A stretch of 64,000 nt of DNA from Burkholderia stagnalis (GTDB lineage Bacteria > Pseudomonadota > Gammaproteobacteria > Burkholderiales > Burkholderiaceae), in assembly GCF_902830275.1 (NCBI RefSeq), contig NZ_CADESW010000005.1, positions 62,001-126,000 of the forward strand, in the 5' to 3' direction. The notes beneath the pieces were generated by a model, which was not told the DNA's origin, ran no database searches, and worked only from the letters and a program-made list of their open reading frames with translations. Both the position numbers and the translations under genes were made by a program. Within the stretch, counting starts at the first letter, position 1, and each line of letters begins with the position of its first letter. This document shows, one piece after another, positions 1 to 7,062 of this stretch.

Positions 1-535
1 GCACGCCCGCCGCGAGCGCGCCGAGCGCGGCGGACACGGCGCCGACCAGGCTGTAGCGCGCGAACAGCGCGATGCGCGCGTCGCCGCCGGCCGCCGCCGC
101 GAGCCGGGCCTGCTCGAGCGGCAGGAACAGGCTCACATCGCCGGCGCTCGGATTGAGCGTGCCGACGAACGCGACGACGAGCAGCGGCCACCAGCCGGAC
201 AGGCTCGCGAAGCCGATGCCGGTAGCGGTCATCAGCACGGCCGCAAGCGTCAGCAGGCGACGATGCGCGATGCGGCCCGCGAGTGCGCCGACGGCCACGG
301 TCGCGATGGCAGAGCCCAGCAGCGTCGCGGTGCCGAGCAGCCCCACATGAAGTTGCGTGAGGCCGAGCGCGAGCAGGTAGGCGGGCAGCAGCACCGCGAT
401 GAAGCCGTCGGTGAAGCCGCGCAGGCCGCGGCTCGCGAGCAGGATCCACGCGGTGGCGTCGATGCCGTCCGGCAGCAGGCGGCGTGCGACGCGGGTCGCG
501 GCAAGGGCGGCGGTGCGGCCGCGCGGAACGTGCAT
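1..535 (-). CDS. MFS transporter, N-terminal part (cut by window edge)
   Basis: An open frame starts at an ATG at 535 (MHVPRGRTAALAATRV) and runs 178 codons off the left edge, so the C-terminal part is missing. It is very hydrophobic with several membrane segments. A basic cytoplasmic loop (AGRIAHRRLL) lies after the second segment, as in the N-terminal six-helix half of Major Facilitator Superfamily carriers. It begins 26 nt after the chrA stop on the same strand, so it is probably the third gene of the chromate operon. MFS genes are common beside chrA. The substrate cannot be told from this fragment. Confidence 0.75.
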   Translation of the reverse strand, partial: MHVPRGRTAALAATRVARRLLPDGIDATAWILLASRGLRGFTDGFIAVLLPAYLLALGLTQLHVGLLGTATLLGSAIATVAVGALAGRIAHRRLLTLAAVLMTATGIGFASLSGWWPLLVVAFVGTLNPSAGDVSLFLPLEQARLAAAAGGDARIALFARYSLVGAVSAALGALAAGV

Positions 536-561
536 GGCGCAGGCGCCGCGCGAGCGGCGCG

Positions 562-1740
562 TCAGTGATGAAGGAACGGATAGGCCGCGAGCCCGATCAG
601 CGCCGCGGCCGTGACGATCACGGGCTCCTGCAGCTTCTTGAAGCGCCACAGCAGCAGCACGGTCGCGACGGCCAGCGCGGCCGTCGGCAGATCGACGATC
701 GAGCGTTTCGCGATGACGAGCACGGAACCGGTGATCGCGCCGACGGCCGCCGCCGTGATGCCGTCGACGAACGCCTTGACGTCCGCGCGGTGGCCGTACT
801 TCTTCACGTACGGCGCGGGAATCACCGTGAACAGGTAGCACGGCAGGAAGGTGCCGAGCGCGGCGACGCACGCGCCGGGCAGGCCTGCCACGAGGTAGCC
901 GATGAAGCCGACGGTGATCACCACCGGCCCCGGCGTGATCATCGCGACCGCCACCGCATCGACGAACTGCTTGTCGTTGAGCCAGTGGTGCTCGGTGACG
1001 ACGCCGCCGTACAGGAACGGCACGATCGCGAGCCCCGAGCCGAACACGAACGTGCCGGCTTTCGCGAAGAACACGCCGATCTGCGTGAGCACGGAAACGT
1101 CGATGCCGCTCAGGAAACCGCTCGCAGCCGGCAGATTGGCCGCGGCGAGCGCGTTCAGCCCGCCTTTGTCGAGCCATTTCGGCGGCGCGCGCCAGAACAG
1201 GCCGATCAGCCCGGCGACGATGAACAGCCACGCGATTTCCGATTCGGTGACGAAGGTCACGGCAGCCAGCGTCAGGAAGATCGCCCAGAGCAGCTTGTCG
1301 TTGCCGATGGTCTTCGTGGTCAGCTTGTACGCGCTCATCGCGATGATGCCGACCACCGCGGCGCCAACGCCATAGAACACCGCCTGCATCCACGACAGTC
1401 CGCCGAAGTGCGCGTACGCGAAGCCGAGCGCGACGACCATCAGGAACGACGGCAGCACGAACGCGAGCCCGACGAGCGTCGCGCCGAGGATCCGGTAGTG
1501 CACGTAGCCGAGGTAGATCGCGAGCTGCGCGGCCATCGGCCCCGGTGCGAGCTGGGCCAGCGTGAGTCCTTCCTTGTAATCGGCCTCGGTGATCCAGCCG
1601 TGCTTCTCGACGAGATCGCGGCGCATGTAGCCGGCAAGCGCAACCGGCCCGCCGAAACCGAGCGTGCCGAGGCGCAGCATGTAGCCGACCAGCTGGCCGA
1701 GCGAGTAGGTCGGCGTGTTTGTGGCAATCGTCGTGGTCAT
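562..1740 (-). CDS. chrA: chromate efflux transporter ChrA
   Basis: 392 aa, the usual length of the two-domain (long-chain) CHR family, an inner-membrane protein that exports chromate. Two homologous halves are visible. The N-terminal half has GFGGP at residues 28-32 and LAQLAPGPMAAQ. The C-terminal half has FGSGLAIVPFL and AVAMITPGPVVI. About ten hydrophobic segments cover the length. Its start codon overlaps the chrB stop by 4 nt (ATGA), so the two are translationally coupled. Chromate as substrate follows from family and chrB linkage; sulfate or another oxyanion cannot be excluded. Confidence 0.93.
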   Translation of the reverse strand: MTTTIATNTPTYSLGQLVGYMLRLGTLGFGGPVALAGYMRRDLVEKHGWITEADYKEGLTLAQLAPGPMAAQLAIYLGYVHYRILGATLVGLAFVLPSFLMVVALGFAYAHFGGLSWMQAVFYGVGAAVVGIIAMSAYKLTTKTIGNDKLLWAIFLTLAAVTFVTESEIAWLFIVAGLIGLFWRAPPKWLDKGGLNALAAANLPAASGFLSGIDVSVLTQIGVFFAKAGTFVFGSGLAIVPFLYGGVVTEHHWLNDKQFVDAVAVAMITPGPVVITVGFIGYLVAGLPGACVAALGTFLPCYLFTVIPAPYVKKYGHRADVKAFVDGITAAAVGAITGSVLVIAKRSIVDLPTAALAVATVLLLWRFKKLQEPVIVTAAALIGLAAYPFLHH

Positions 1741-2714
1741 GACCGTCCCCGGCTTTCGATTTTTCCATTCGACGCAAAGTGCGCGTACAGCGCGTCGAGC
1801 ACCGCGCCCATCTGTTCCAGCAACTGATCGTCGTTCTCGGCGCGTTGTCGCGTGCCGGCCATCACGGCCTCGAATCCGACGGCTTCGGGCACGGCCGTAC
1901 CCCCGACGTCGAGCGCGTGCACGATTTCGCCGAGCCGCATCAACGCCGCATCGTTGTCGAGCCCGAAGCTCGCGAGCAGCACCTCGAACGTCACGCGCTC
2001 ATCGACGTGCGTGAACGCCGCGCCGTCGAAGTCGAAGCCGAGCGCGCCGGGCGGGCAGTCCTGCGGCGACGCGAGCCACCGGAAGCGCGCGCGCGGGTCG
2101 ATGAAGCGGCGGATCAGCCACGCGCTCGCGACGCGGTCGACCCACAGGTGGCGGCGCGTCGCCCAGGTGCGCCCCTGGTAGTCGCCGAGCGGCAGCAGCG
2201 GGATTGCGCGCGACGCCGCGTGCGGCTCGCCCGGCGACAGCACCGTCTCGACGACGGCGACGAAATCGCGCCAGGCGGCCTCGGCGCGGGCGGCCGCGTC
2301 GCCCGGGAACCAGTCGGTCGCGCGCAGCGCGTCGTAGTCCTTTTGCAGGCGGCGCAGCCCGCGCGCCAGCTCCGCCGGCGATTGCGCGGACAGCGTCTTG
2401 CGCGCGTCCGACAGCGCGCGGATGAAGGCCGCGTATTCGTCGTCGCGGGCGAACAGCGCGCGGAATTCCGCGTCCTGCGACGCGTCGAGGCTCGGTGCGC
2501 GCAGCAGATGCGCGGTGCCGCCGCTGCCGGCGATCGCGCCAGCGAGTTCGCGCAGCATGCTTTCGCGTTCCTCCGAGTACGGCAGCAGGTAGATGCCGTC
2601 GCGCAGCACCGCGCAGCCCTTCGCCTTCAGCGCGCGCCAGAAGCGCATCCGCGCCGTCGCGTTTTCGGTCGGCAGCGTCAGCACGAGGAGCGACCAGGTC
2701 GAGATCGTATTCAT
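1737..2714 (-). CDS. chrB: chromate resistance protein ChrB (chromate-responsive regulator)
   Basis: 325 aa, typical of ChrB. The N-terminal region (WSLLVLTLPTENATARMRFWRAL, cited here only in part as TLPTENATARMRFWRAL) is the basic ChrB N-domain. The C-terminal region begins near WATRRHLWVDRVASAW and contains the HVDERVTFEVLL segment of the ChrB C-domain. In Ochrobactrum and Cupriavidus, ChrB is a chromate-sensing regulator of chrA; that role is transferred by homology. It is the first gene of the minus-strand unit chrB-chrA-MFS and sits just below the palindromic promoter at 2722-2760. Confidence 0.9.
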   Translation of the reverse strand: MNTISTWSLLVLTLPTENATARMRFWRALKAKGCAVLRDGIYLLPYSEERESMLRELAGAIAGSGGTAHLLRAPSLDASQDAEFRALFARDDEYAAFIRALSDARKTLSAQSPAELARGLRRLQKDYDALRATDWFPGDAAARAEAAWRDFVAVVETVLSPGEPHAASRAIPLLPLGDYQGRTWATRRHLWVDRVASAWLIRRFIDPRARFRWLASPQDCPPGALGFDFDGAAFTHVDERVTFEVLLASFGLDNDAALMRLGEIVHALDVGGTAVPEAVGFEAVMAGTRQRAENDDQLLEQMGAVLDALYAHFASNGKIESRGRS

Positions 2715-2721
2715 GTAGACA

Positions 2722-2760
2722 ATGCTACTCGTGCGTTATGATCGCTACAAGTTTACTTGT
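2722..2760 (-). promoter_or_regulatory. chrB promoter with overlapping palindrome
   Basis: On the minus strand a -35-like TTGTAG (2745-2750) and a -10-like TAGCAT (2722-2727) are separated by 17 bp. A perfect palindrome ACAAGT-TT-ACTTGT (2747-2760) covers the -35 box. This is a plausible operator for ChrB autoregulation. The box match is moderate and the regulator assignment is inference from position. Confidence 0.45.
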
Positions 2761-2848
2761 CGACCGGGGCCGGCGACATGCCGTCATGCCGGCGGGATAA
2801 TCTGGCGGCGTCGCGCAGGCCCTGCGCAATCCTTACGTTTTCCGACCT

Positions 2849-3913
2849 ATGCACACGAGATTCAATGCGATCGCCGTCGCGCTGACCGCCGCCGCGCTGT
2901 TCGGCGCGGCCACGCCGCTCGCCAAGGCGCTGCTCGGCGCGATGTCCCCGTTCATGGTGGCGGGCCTGTTCTACCTGGGAAGCGGGCTCGGCCTCGGCGT
3001 GGGGATCCTGATCCGCCGGCTGCGGCGGCCCGCCGCCGCGCCCGCCGGCGACGGCCATGCGCTGAAAAAATCCGAGATTCCGTGGCTGGCCGGCGCGATC
3101 GCGGCGGGCGGCGTCGCCGGGCCCGCGCTGCTGATGCTCGGGCTCGCGAGCACGCCGGCCGCCACGAGCGCGCTGCTGCTGAACCTGGAGGGTGTGCTGA
3201 CCGCAGTGATCGCGTGGGTGGTGTTCCGCGAGAACGTCGACCTGCAGGTGTTTCTCGGCATGGTGGCAATCGTCGCCGGCGGCGTGCTGCTGTCGTGGAA
3301 GCCGGCGGCGGCGGGCGTGCCGGTCGGCGCGCTGCTGATCGTCGGCGCATGCCTGTGCTGGGCGATCGACAACAACCTCACGCGCAAGGTGTCGGCGAAC
3401 GACGCGATGGTGATCGCGTGCCTGAAGGGCTTGTTCGCGGGGCCGGTGAACATCGCGATCGCCGTCGCGACGGGCGCCGCGCTGCCGGCCGTGTCGACCG
3501 CGGCGGCCGCGATGCTGACGGGGCTCGCCGGCTATGGCATCAGCCTCGTGCTGTTCGTCGTCGCGCTGCGCGATCTCGGCACCGCGCGCACGGGCGCGTA
3601 TTTCTCGGTCGCGCCGCTGTTCGGCGTTGCGCTTTCACTGCTGATCTGGCCGGAAATGCCGTCGGTTGCGTTCTGGGCCGCGGCCGCGCTGATGGCGCTC
3701 GGCATCTGGCTGCACGTGCGCGAACGGCACGAGCACGAGCATGCGCACGAACGGCTGGAGCATACGCATCGGCATCGCCACGATGCGCATCACCAGCACA
3801 CGCACGATTTTCCGTACGACGGCGACGAGCCGCACACGCATCCGCACGTGCACTTGCCGATCACGCATTCACATGCGCATTTCCCGGATATCCATCACCG
3901 GCATCGGCATTGA
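2849..3913 (+). CDS. EamA/DMT-family transporter with histidine-rich C-terminal tail
   Basis: 354 aa. Residues 1 to about 287 form the ten-helix EamA repeat of the drug/metabolite transporter superfamily. Recognisable pieces are AALFGAATPLAKALLG near the N-terminus and LLLNLEGVLTAVIAWVVFRE in the middle. The last 67 or so residues are a hydrophilic tail with 24 histidines in HEHEH-, HTHRHRH- and HPHVH-like runs. Such tails bind Zn, Ni, Co or Cu in other carriers, so a metal-responsive or metal-exporting role is possible. The EamA core alone does not fix the substrate. It is monocistronic, with a strong hairpin at 3957-3990 after it. Confidence 0.88.
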   Translation: MHTRFNAIAVALTAAALFGAATPLAKALLGAMSPFMVAGLFYLGSGLGLGVGILIRRLRRPAAAPAGDGHALKKSEIPWLAGAIAAGGVAGPALLMLGLASTPAATSALLLNLEGVLTAVIAWVVFRENVDLQVFLGMVAIVAGGVLLSWKPAAAGVPVGALLIVGACLCWAIDNNLTRKVSANDAMVIACLKGLFAGPVNIAIAVATGAALPAVSTAAAAMLTGLAGYGISLVLFVVALRDLGTARTGAYFSVAPLFGVALSLLIWPEMPSVAFWAAAALMALGIWLHVRERHEHEHAHERLEHTHRHRHDAHHQHTHDFPYDGDEPHTHPHVHLPITHSHAHFPDIHHRHRH

Positions 3914-3950
3914 TCCGGCGTTGATCCGGCGTTGATCCCGCATTGACCCG
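3910..3950. repeat. 11-bp imperfect tandem repeat over the EamA stop codon
   Basis: TTGATCCGGCG occurs at 3910-3920 and 3921-3931, followed by TTGATCCCGCA (3932-3942) and a partial TTGACCCG. The first unit contains the EamA stop codon. It is probably a slippage product of no known function. Confidence 0.6.
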
Positions 3951-3956
3951 ACAGCC

Positions 3957-3990
3957 GGCGGACGGCGCGTGGTGTCGCGCGCCGTCCGCC
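3957..3990. terminator. bidirectional hairpin between EamA gene and cupredoxin gene
   Basis: A perfect 13-bp stem GGCGGACGGCGCG (3957-3969) pairs with CGCGCCGTCCGCC (3978-3990) around an 8-nt loop. It lies between two convergent genes. No long T-tract follows, so termination is inferred from stem strength and position. Confidence 0.6.
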
Positions 3991-3997
3991 TCGAACG

Positions 3998-4414
3998 TCA
4001 GCGCGTGACGACCAGCGCCGCATGCATGCCGGCCGCATAGTGGCCGGGCTTGTTGCAGATCAGCGCGTAGCGGCCGGGCGCAAGCGTGAGTGCCAGATGC
4101 TTGTGTTGGCCGGGCGCGATGTCCTCGACCTCGCCGATCTTGTGCAGCCGCACTTCCTGTACCAGCCCCTTGCGAACCGGCAGCGCGCCGTCGGCGAGAT
4201 CCGTCTTCAGCACGACGAGTTCGTGCGCCATGTTGCTGCCGGCCGAATTCACGACGTCGAACGTCACCCTGCCCGCCTTCACGTCATACGGCTCGAGCTG
4301 AATCGCGTCCGACCGCAGTGTCGCCTTGATGGTCTGCTGCGCGCGGGCCGCCTGCGACGCGATGCCGAGCGCGGCCACGCTTGCGACGAGCGCAGTACGC
4401 CAAGCCATGTTCAT
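3998..4414 (-). CDS. periplasmic cupredoxin-domain protein
   Basis: 138 aa with a Sec signal peptide of about 25 residues ending ...SQAARAQ. The mature part is a small cupredoxin beta-barrel. H64 (MAHEL) and the C-terminal set C120, H125, M130 (ICNKPGHYAAGM) match the His-Cys-His-Met ligands of a type 1 copper site. Likely a periplasmic copper-binding or electron-transfer protein. The partner is unknown, since the neighbours are unrelated and it appears monocistronic. An internal ATG two codons in (MAWRTAL) is an alternative start. Confidence 0.82.
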   Translation of the reverse strand: MNMAWRTALVASVAALGIASQAARAQQTIKATLRSDAIQLEPYDVKAGRVTFDVVNSAGSNMAHELVVLKTDLADGALPVRKGLVQEVRLHKIGEVEDIAPGQHKHLALTLAPGRYALICNKPGHYAAGMHAALVVTR

Positions 4415-4682
4415 GGTTGCCCTCCCTTGATCGATGAAACGGGGTGCCTGTCGAAACTGGTGCGAACGCCGCGCGGCATACGTGCGGTAAACGTTCGGCT
4501 CTCACGGCTTATTCCGGGGACGGGCGGTGTTTCTCGACGGGGCAGGGCAGTCACTTGACGGCAGCGTACGGCAGCACAGCCGTGGGCGACGCCGGCGCTC
4601 GCTATGTTCTGCTGTATATTACGAGGCCGTGAAGATGCGACGCGCGGTCGGACGGTGCGCGTTCGGTTGCAGTGAGGGCGGG

Positions 4683-5207
4683 ATGGATGAACGGGTGCAG
4701 CAGGCGCAGCAGGACGCCTTCGCGGACGGCGGGCTGTCCGCGAGGATCGTGCCGTTGAAGCGGCGCGAGGACGGGCCGCGTGCGGAACGGATCGCGAGCG
4801 TGGTCGACGCGTTCGGGCGGTTGCGCGGCAGCGTCGTGCGTTTTGTCGCACTGCTCGCGCGGCGCGACGCGGCGGCACTGGCGCCCGACGCATCGGACGT
4901 CATGCCGTTCGATGCGTTGTTGCAGGCGCTTGCCGCGCATGCCGAACGCACGGGGTTTCACTGCCTTCCCGAACTGAACCGCTGCATCGAACGTGCCGGT
5001 ACGGCGGAACGGCACCGCGACGTGATCTTCGCGCAGGCGCCGCCGGCCAGTGACGCCGCATTGCGCAACGCGGCCGCGATGTTGGAGCGGCTCGATGCCG
5101 AGTTCGTCGGCCTGTGCGTTGCGCACGTGCTCGCGTGTCACCCCGCGCACCCGCTGCCGGCCGATGTGGCGACGATGCCGCGCGGCGGCCGCGCGATCGT
5201 CGCGTGA
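4683..5207 (+). CDS. hypothetical protein upstream of DUF2325 gene
   Basis: 174 aa from the ATG at 4683 (MDERVQQAQQDAF). The frame stays open further upstream, but the protein-like composition begins here. It is soluble, rich in Ala and Arg, with no signal peptide or membrane segment, and reads as mostly helical. Segments such as HAERTGFHCLPELNRCIERAG and LNRC contain several cysteines. I do not recognise the family. The start of the DUF2325 reading (5237) is only 29 nt downstream, so the two genes are probably cotranscribed. Confidence 0.55.
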   Translation: MDERVQQAQQDAFADGGLSARIVPLKRREDGPRAERIASVVDAFGRLRGSVVRFVALLARRDAAALAPDASDVMPFDALLQALAAHAERTGFHCLPELNRCIERAGTAERHRDVIFAQAPPASDAALRNAAAMLERLDAEFVGLCVAHVLACHPAHPLPADVATMPRGGRAIVA

Positions 5208-5361
5208 ATGCCTTTTGAAAGAGGTCTGAGATAGACATGCCCCCGTTTCGACTGTCGCGGCTGGCATCCGGCCACGCCGACGGGCCGGCGCTGCGGCCGC
5301 CGCAGGATCGCTGCTGCGCACCCTCGCGCAACCTGAGAGCCAATCTGCGACCCTGACGCGC

Positions 5362-5721
5362 GTGCAGGGCAAACGCGTCGTGTACGCCGGCGGACGCCCC
5401 GGGCCGCATGCGGCGATCCGGCGGCTCGTCGAAGTGGCCGGCGGTTTGCCGACCGTGCACGACGGCGGCATCGAGGACCGCAAGGGCAAGCTGGCCGCGT
5501 CGATTCCCGGCGCGGACCTGGTCGTATTCCCGGTCGATTGCGTCGACCACGATTCGATGAACACGCTCAAGCGCCTGTGCGAGCGGCACGGGATCGCGTA
5601 TCACCCGCTCAGGACGGCCAGCGTCGCAAGCTTCGTCGACCTGATGATGGAAGAGCCGGAAGTGCCGGCGACGCAGCACGGCTGCGGCCGCACGACGGCG
5701 TTCTGCCTGCGGCACGGCTGA
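5362..5721 (+). CDS. DUF2325 domain protein (5' end possibly frameshifted)
   Basis: From a GTG at 5362 the frame encodes 119 aa that are almost entirely a DUF2325 domain, a Rossmann-like fold of unknown function. It starts GKRVVYAGGRPG and continues with VHDGGIEDR, LVVFPVDCVDHDSMNTLKRLC and a C-terminal FCLRHG. The GTG has no clear ribosome binding site. A much better start lies at 5237 (ATG preceded by GAGG at proper spacing), but in another frame, where it stops at 5353-5355. The DUF2325 frame is open from 5230 without an ATG. An indel between about 5290 and 5330 would join the two. See the finding on this gene. Confidence 0.7.
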   Translation: MQGKRVVYAGGRPGPHAAIRRLVEVAGGLPTVHDGGIEDRKGKLAASIPGADLVVFPVDCVDHDSMNTLKRLCERHGIAYHPLRTASVASFVDLMMEEPEVPATQHGCGRTTAFCLRHG

Positions 5722-5740
5722 CGCCGCGCGGGCGGGGCAG

Positions 5741-6127
5741 TCAGGGCTGCATGAAGCCGGTGAGTGCCGCGATCTGTTTCGCGCAGTGTTTTTGCGCCTG
5801 CTGTTCGATCGCGCGATAGAGCCGGACGATTTCGTCGCCGACCGGCGTGAGCGTGCAGCCGCCGCCGCTGTGGCCGCCTTGTTCCGACACGGTGGCGGGC
5901 GACGTGAGCGAGCGGTTCAGTTCGTCGATCAACAGCCACGCACGGCGATACGACATGCCGAGGCTGCGCGCGGCTGCCGAGATCGAGCCGTGCTCGCGCA
6001 CCGCTTCGAGCAGTGCGACCTTGCCGGGCCCGAGCGCGACCGTGTCGCCCATGCGGATGCGCATGCGGAAACTGACCTGCGGTTCGTCGATCGCGCGCCG
6101 CTTGGCGGGAGGTGGGGATTTCGTCAT
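5741..6127 (-). CDS. ModE-type winged-helix regulator (HTH domain only)
   Basis: 128 aa. It matches the N-terminal DNA-binding domain of ModE and related LysR-like regulators: GPGKVALLEAVREHGSISAAA, then SLGMSYRRAWLLIDELNRS, then the wing EQGGHSGGGCTLT. It lacks the C-terminal molybdate-binding (TOBE) domains of full ModE, about 260 aa. The neighbouring Mop protein carries such domains, so sensing may be split between the two proteins; that is inference. Last gene of the minus-strand unit mop-nifQ-modE. Confidence 0.85.
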   Translation of the reverse strand: MTKSPPPAKRRAIDEPQVSFRMRIRMGDTVALGPGKVALLEAVREHGSISAAARSLGMSYRRAWLLIDELNRSLTSPATVSEQGGHSGGGCTLTPVGDEIVRLYRAIEQQAQKHCAKQIAALTGFMQP

Positions 6128-6176
6128 GCGCGCAAGGATACACGAACGGGCTGTGCGTGCGCGGGCCGTGCGGCGG

Positions 6177-6497
6177 CTAGCGTGCCGGCGGAAAGCAGTG
6201 CGCGTAGTCCTCGCAGCCGGGGCATCCCGGCGCGGGCCCGGGCGGCTCGCCGAGGTGCGCGGCGATTTCCATCGCGAGGAACTGCTTCCAGCGCAGATGC
6301 GCGACGTTGCGTGCGGCGAGCGCGGGGAAATTGCGCGCCAGCATCCCGGACACCGCGTCGCGCCCGTCGAGCCCGAGATCCCGCCACAGGCGATCGGAGC
6401 GCAGGCACGCGTGCGCTCCGATCGCGGCGATGCACTCGGCATCGTCGGCGCGAACCGTGTGGCTGACGTCGCGCAGCGGCAGCGCGTTCAGCGTCAC
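6177..6497 (-). CDS. nifQ: short NifQ-like protein
   Basis: 106 aa from a GTG at 6497, 3 nt after the mop stop. The segment HLRWKQFLAMEIAA followed by PGCPGCEDYAHCFP matches the C-terminal NifQ domain. NifQ supplies molybdenum to nitrogenase cofactor synthesis through a C-x4-C-x2-C-x5-C cluster site. Here the last three cysteines (C-x2-C-x5-C) are present, but the first is replaced by glycine. The protein is also much shorter than the roughly 180-aa nitrogenase-linked NifQ. No nif genes are visible, so a role in general molybdenum handling is more likely. Confidence 0.8.
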   Translation of the reverse strand: MTLNALPLRDVSHTVRADDAECIAAIGAHACLRSDRLWRDLGLDGRDAVSGMLARNFPALAARNVAHLRWKQFLAMEIAAHLGEPPGPAPGCPGCEDYAHCFPPAR

Positions 6498-6500
6498 ACG

Positions 6501-6926
6501 TCACTCGACGCCGACGATCACGCTCGATGCCTTGAAGATCGCCGTCGCGGTCGCGCCGCTCACGAGCCCGAGGCGATCGACGCTGTCGTTGGTGACGATC
6601 GCGACGATCTGCGCGCCGCCCGGCGCGGCGATCGCGACTTCCGAATTGACTGCGCCCTTCGTGACGGACGACACGGTGCCCGCGATGCAGTTGCGCGCCG
6701 ACACCTTGCTGCTGTCGACGTCGACCATCACGACGACCGACGACGCCTTCACCAGCGCGAACGCGGCGGAACCGGCCGCGAGGCCCAGCGACGCGGCGCT
6801 GCCGTGCGTGATGACGGCGACGATGTCGAGGCCGTCCGGCGTGCGGAGCGTGACTTCGTCGTTGACGGCACCGGCCTTGACGGCGGTGACCTGGCCGGCG
6901 AAGTGATTACGGGCGCTGGTTCGCAT
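6501..6926 (-). CDS. tandem Mop/TOBE molybdenum-pterin-binding protein
   Basis: 141 aa made of two Mop (TOBE) repeats of about 69 aa. The repeats start SARNHFAGQVTAVKAGAVN and SARNCIAGTVSSVTKGAVN, and each ends in a K-A-S-S-V motif (VKASSVVVMVD, FKASSVIVGVE). This is the molbindin form, a cytoplasmic oligomer that stores or buffers molybdate. First gene of a tight unit with nifQ and the ModE-type regulator. Confidence 0.92.
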   Translation of the reverse strand: MRTSARNHFAGQVTAVKAGAVNDEVTLRTPDGLDIVAVITHGSAASLGLAAGSAAFALVKASSVVVMVDVDSSKVSARNCIAGTVSSVTKGAVNSEVAIAAPGGAQIVAIVTNDSVDRLGLVSGATATAIFKASSVIVGVE

Positions 6927-7062
6927 GATGGATCTCCGGAAGGGATGCCGCTGCCCGGTGGGCAGCGCACGGTGAATGCAGTGCGGCGGATAGTGTACTG
7001 CCGCCGCGACCGGCCGGCCGCCGCCGGCTGCTATGTCGCGGATCAGGCGCCGGCCGCGCGTG

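Noticed and set aside
6177..6497. NifQ as evidence of nitrogen fixation
   Set aside because: No nif genes are in the window, the protein is short and lacks one cluster cysteine; a molybdenum-handling role is a better reading.
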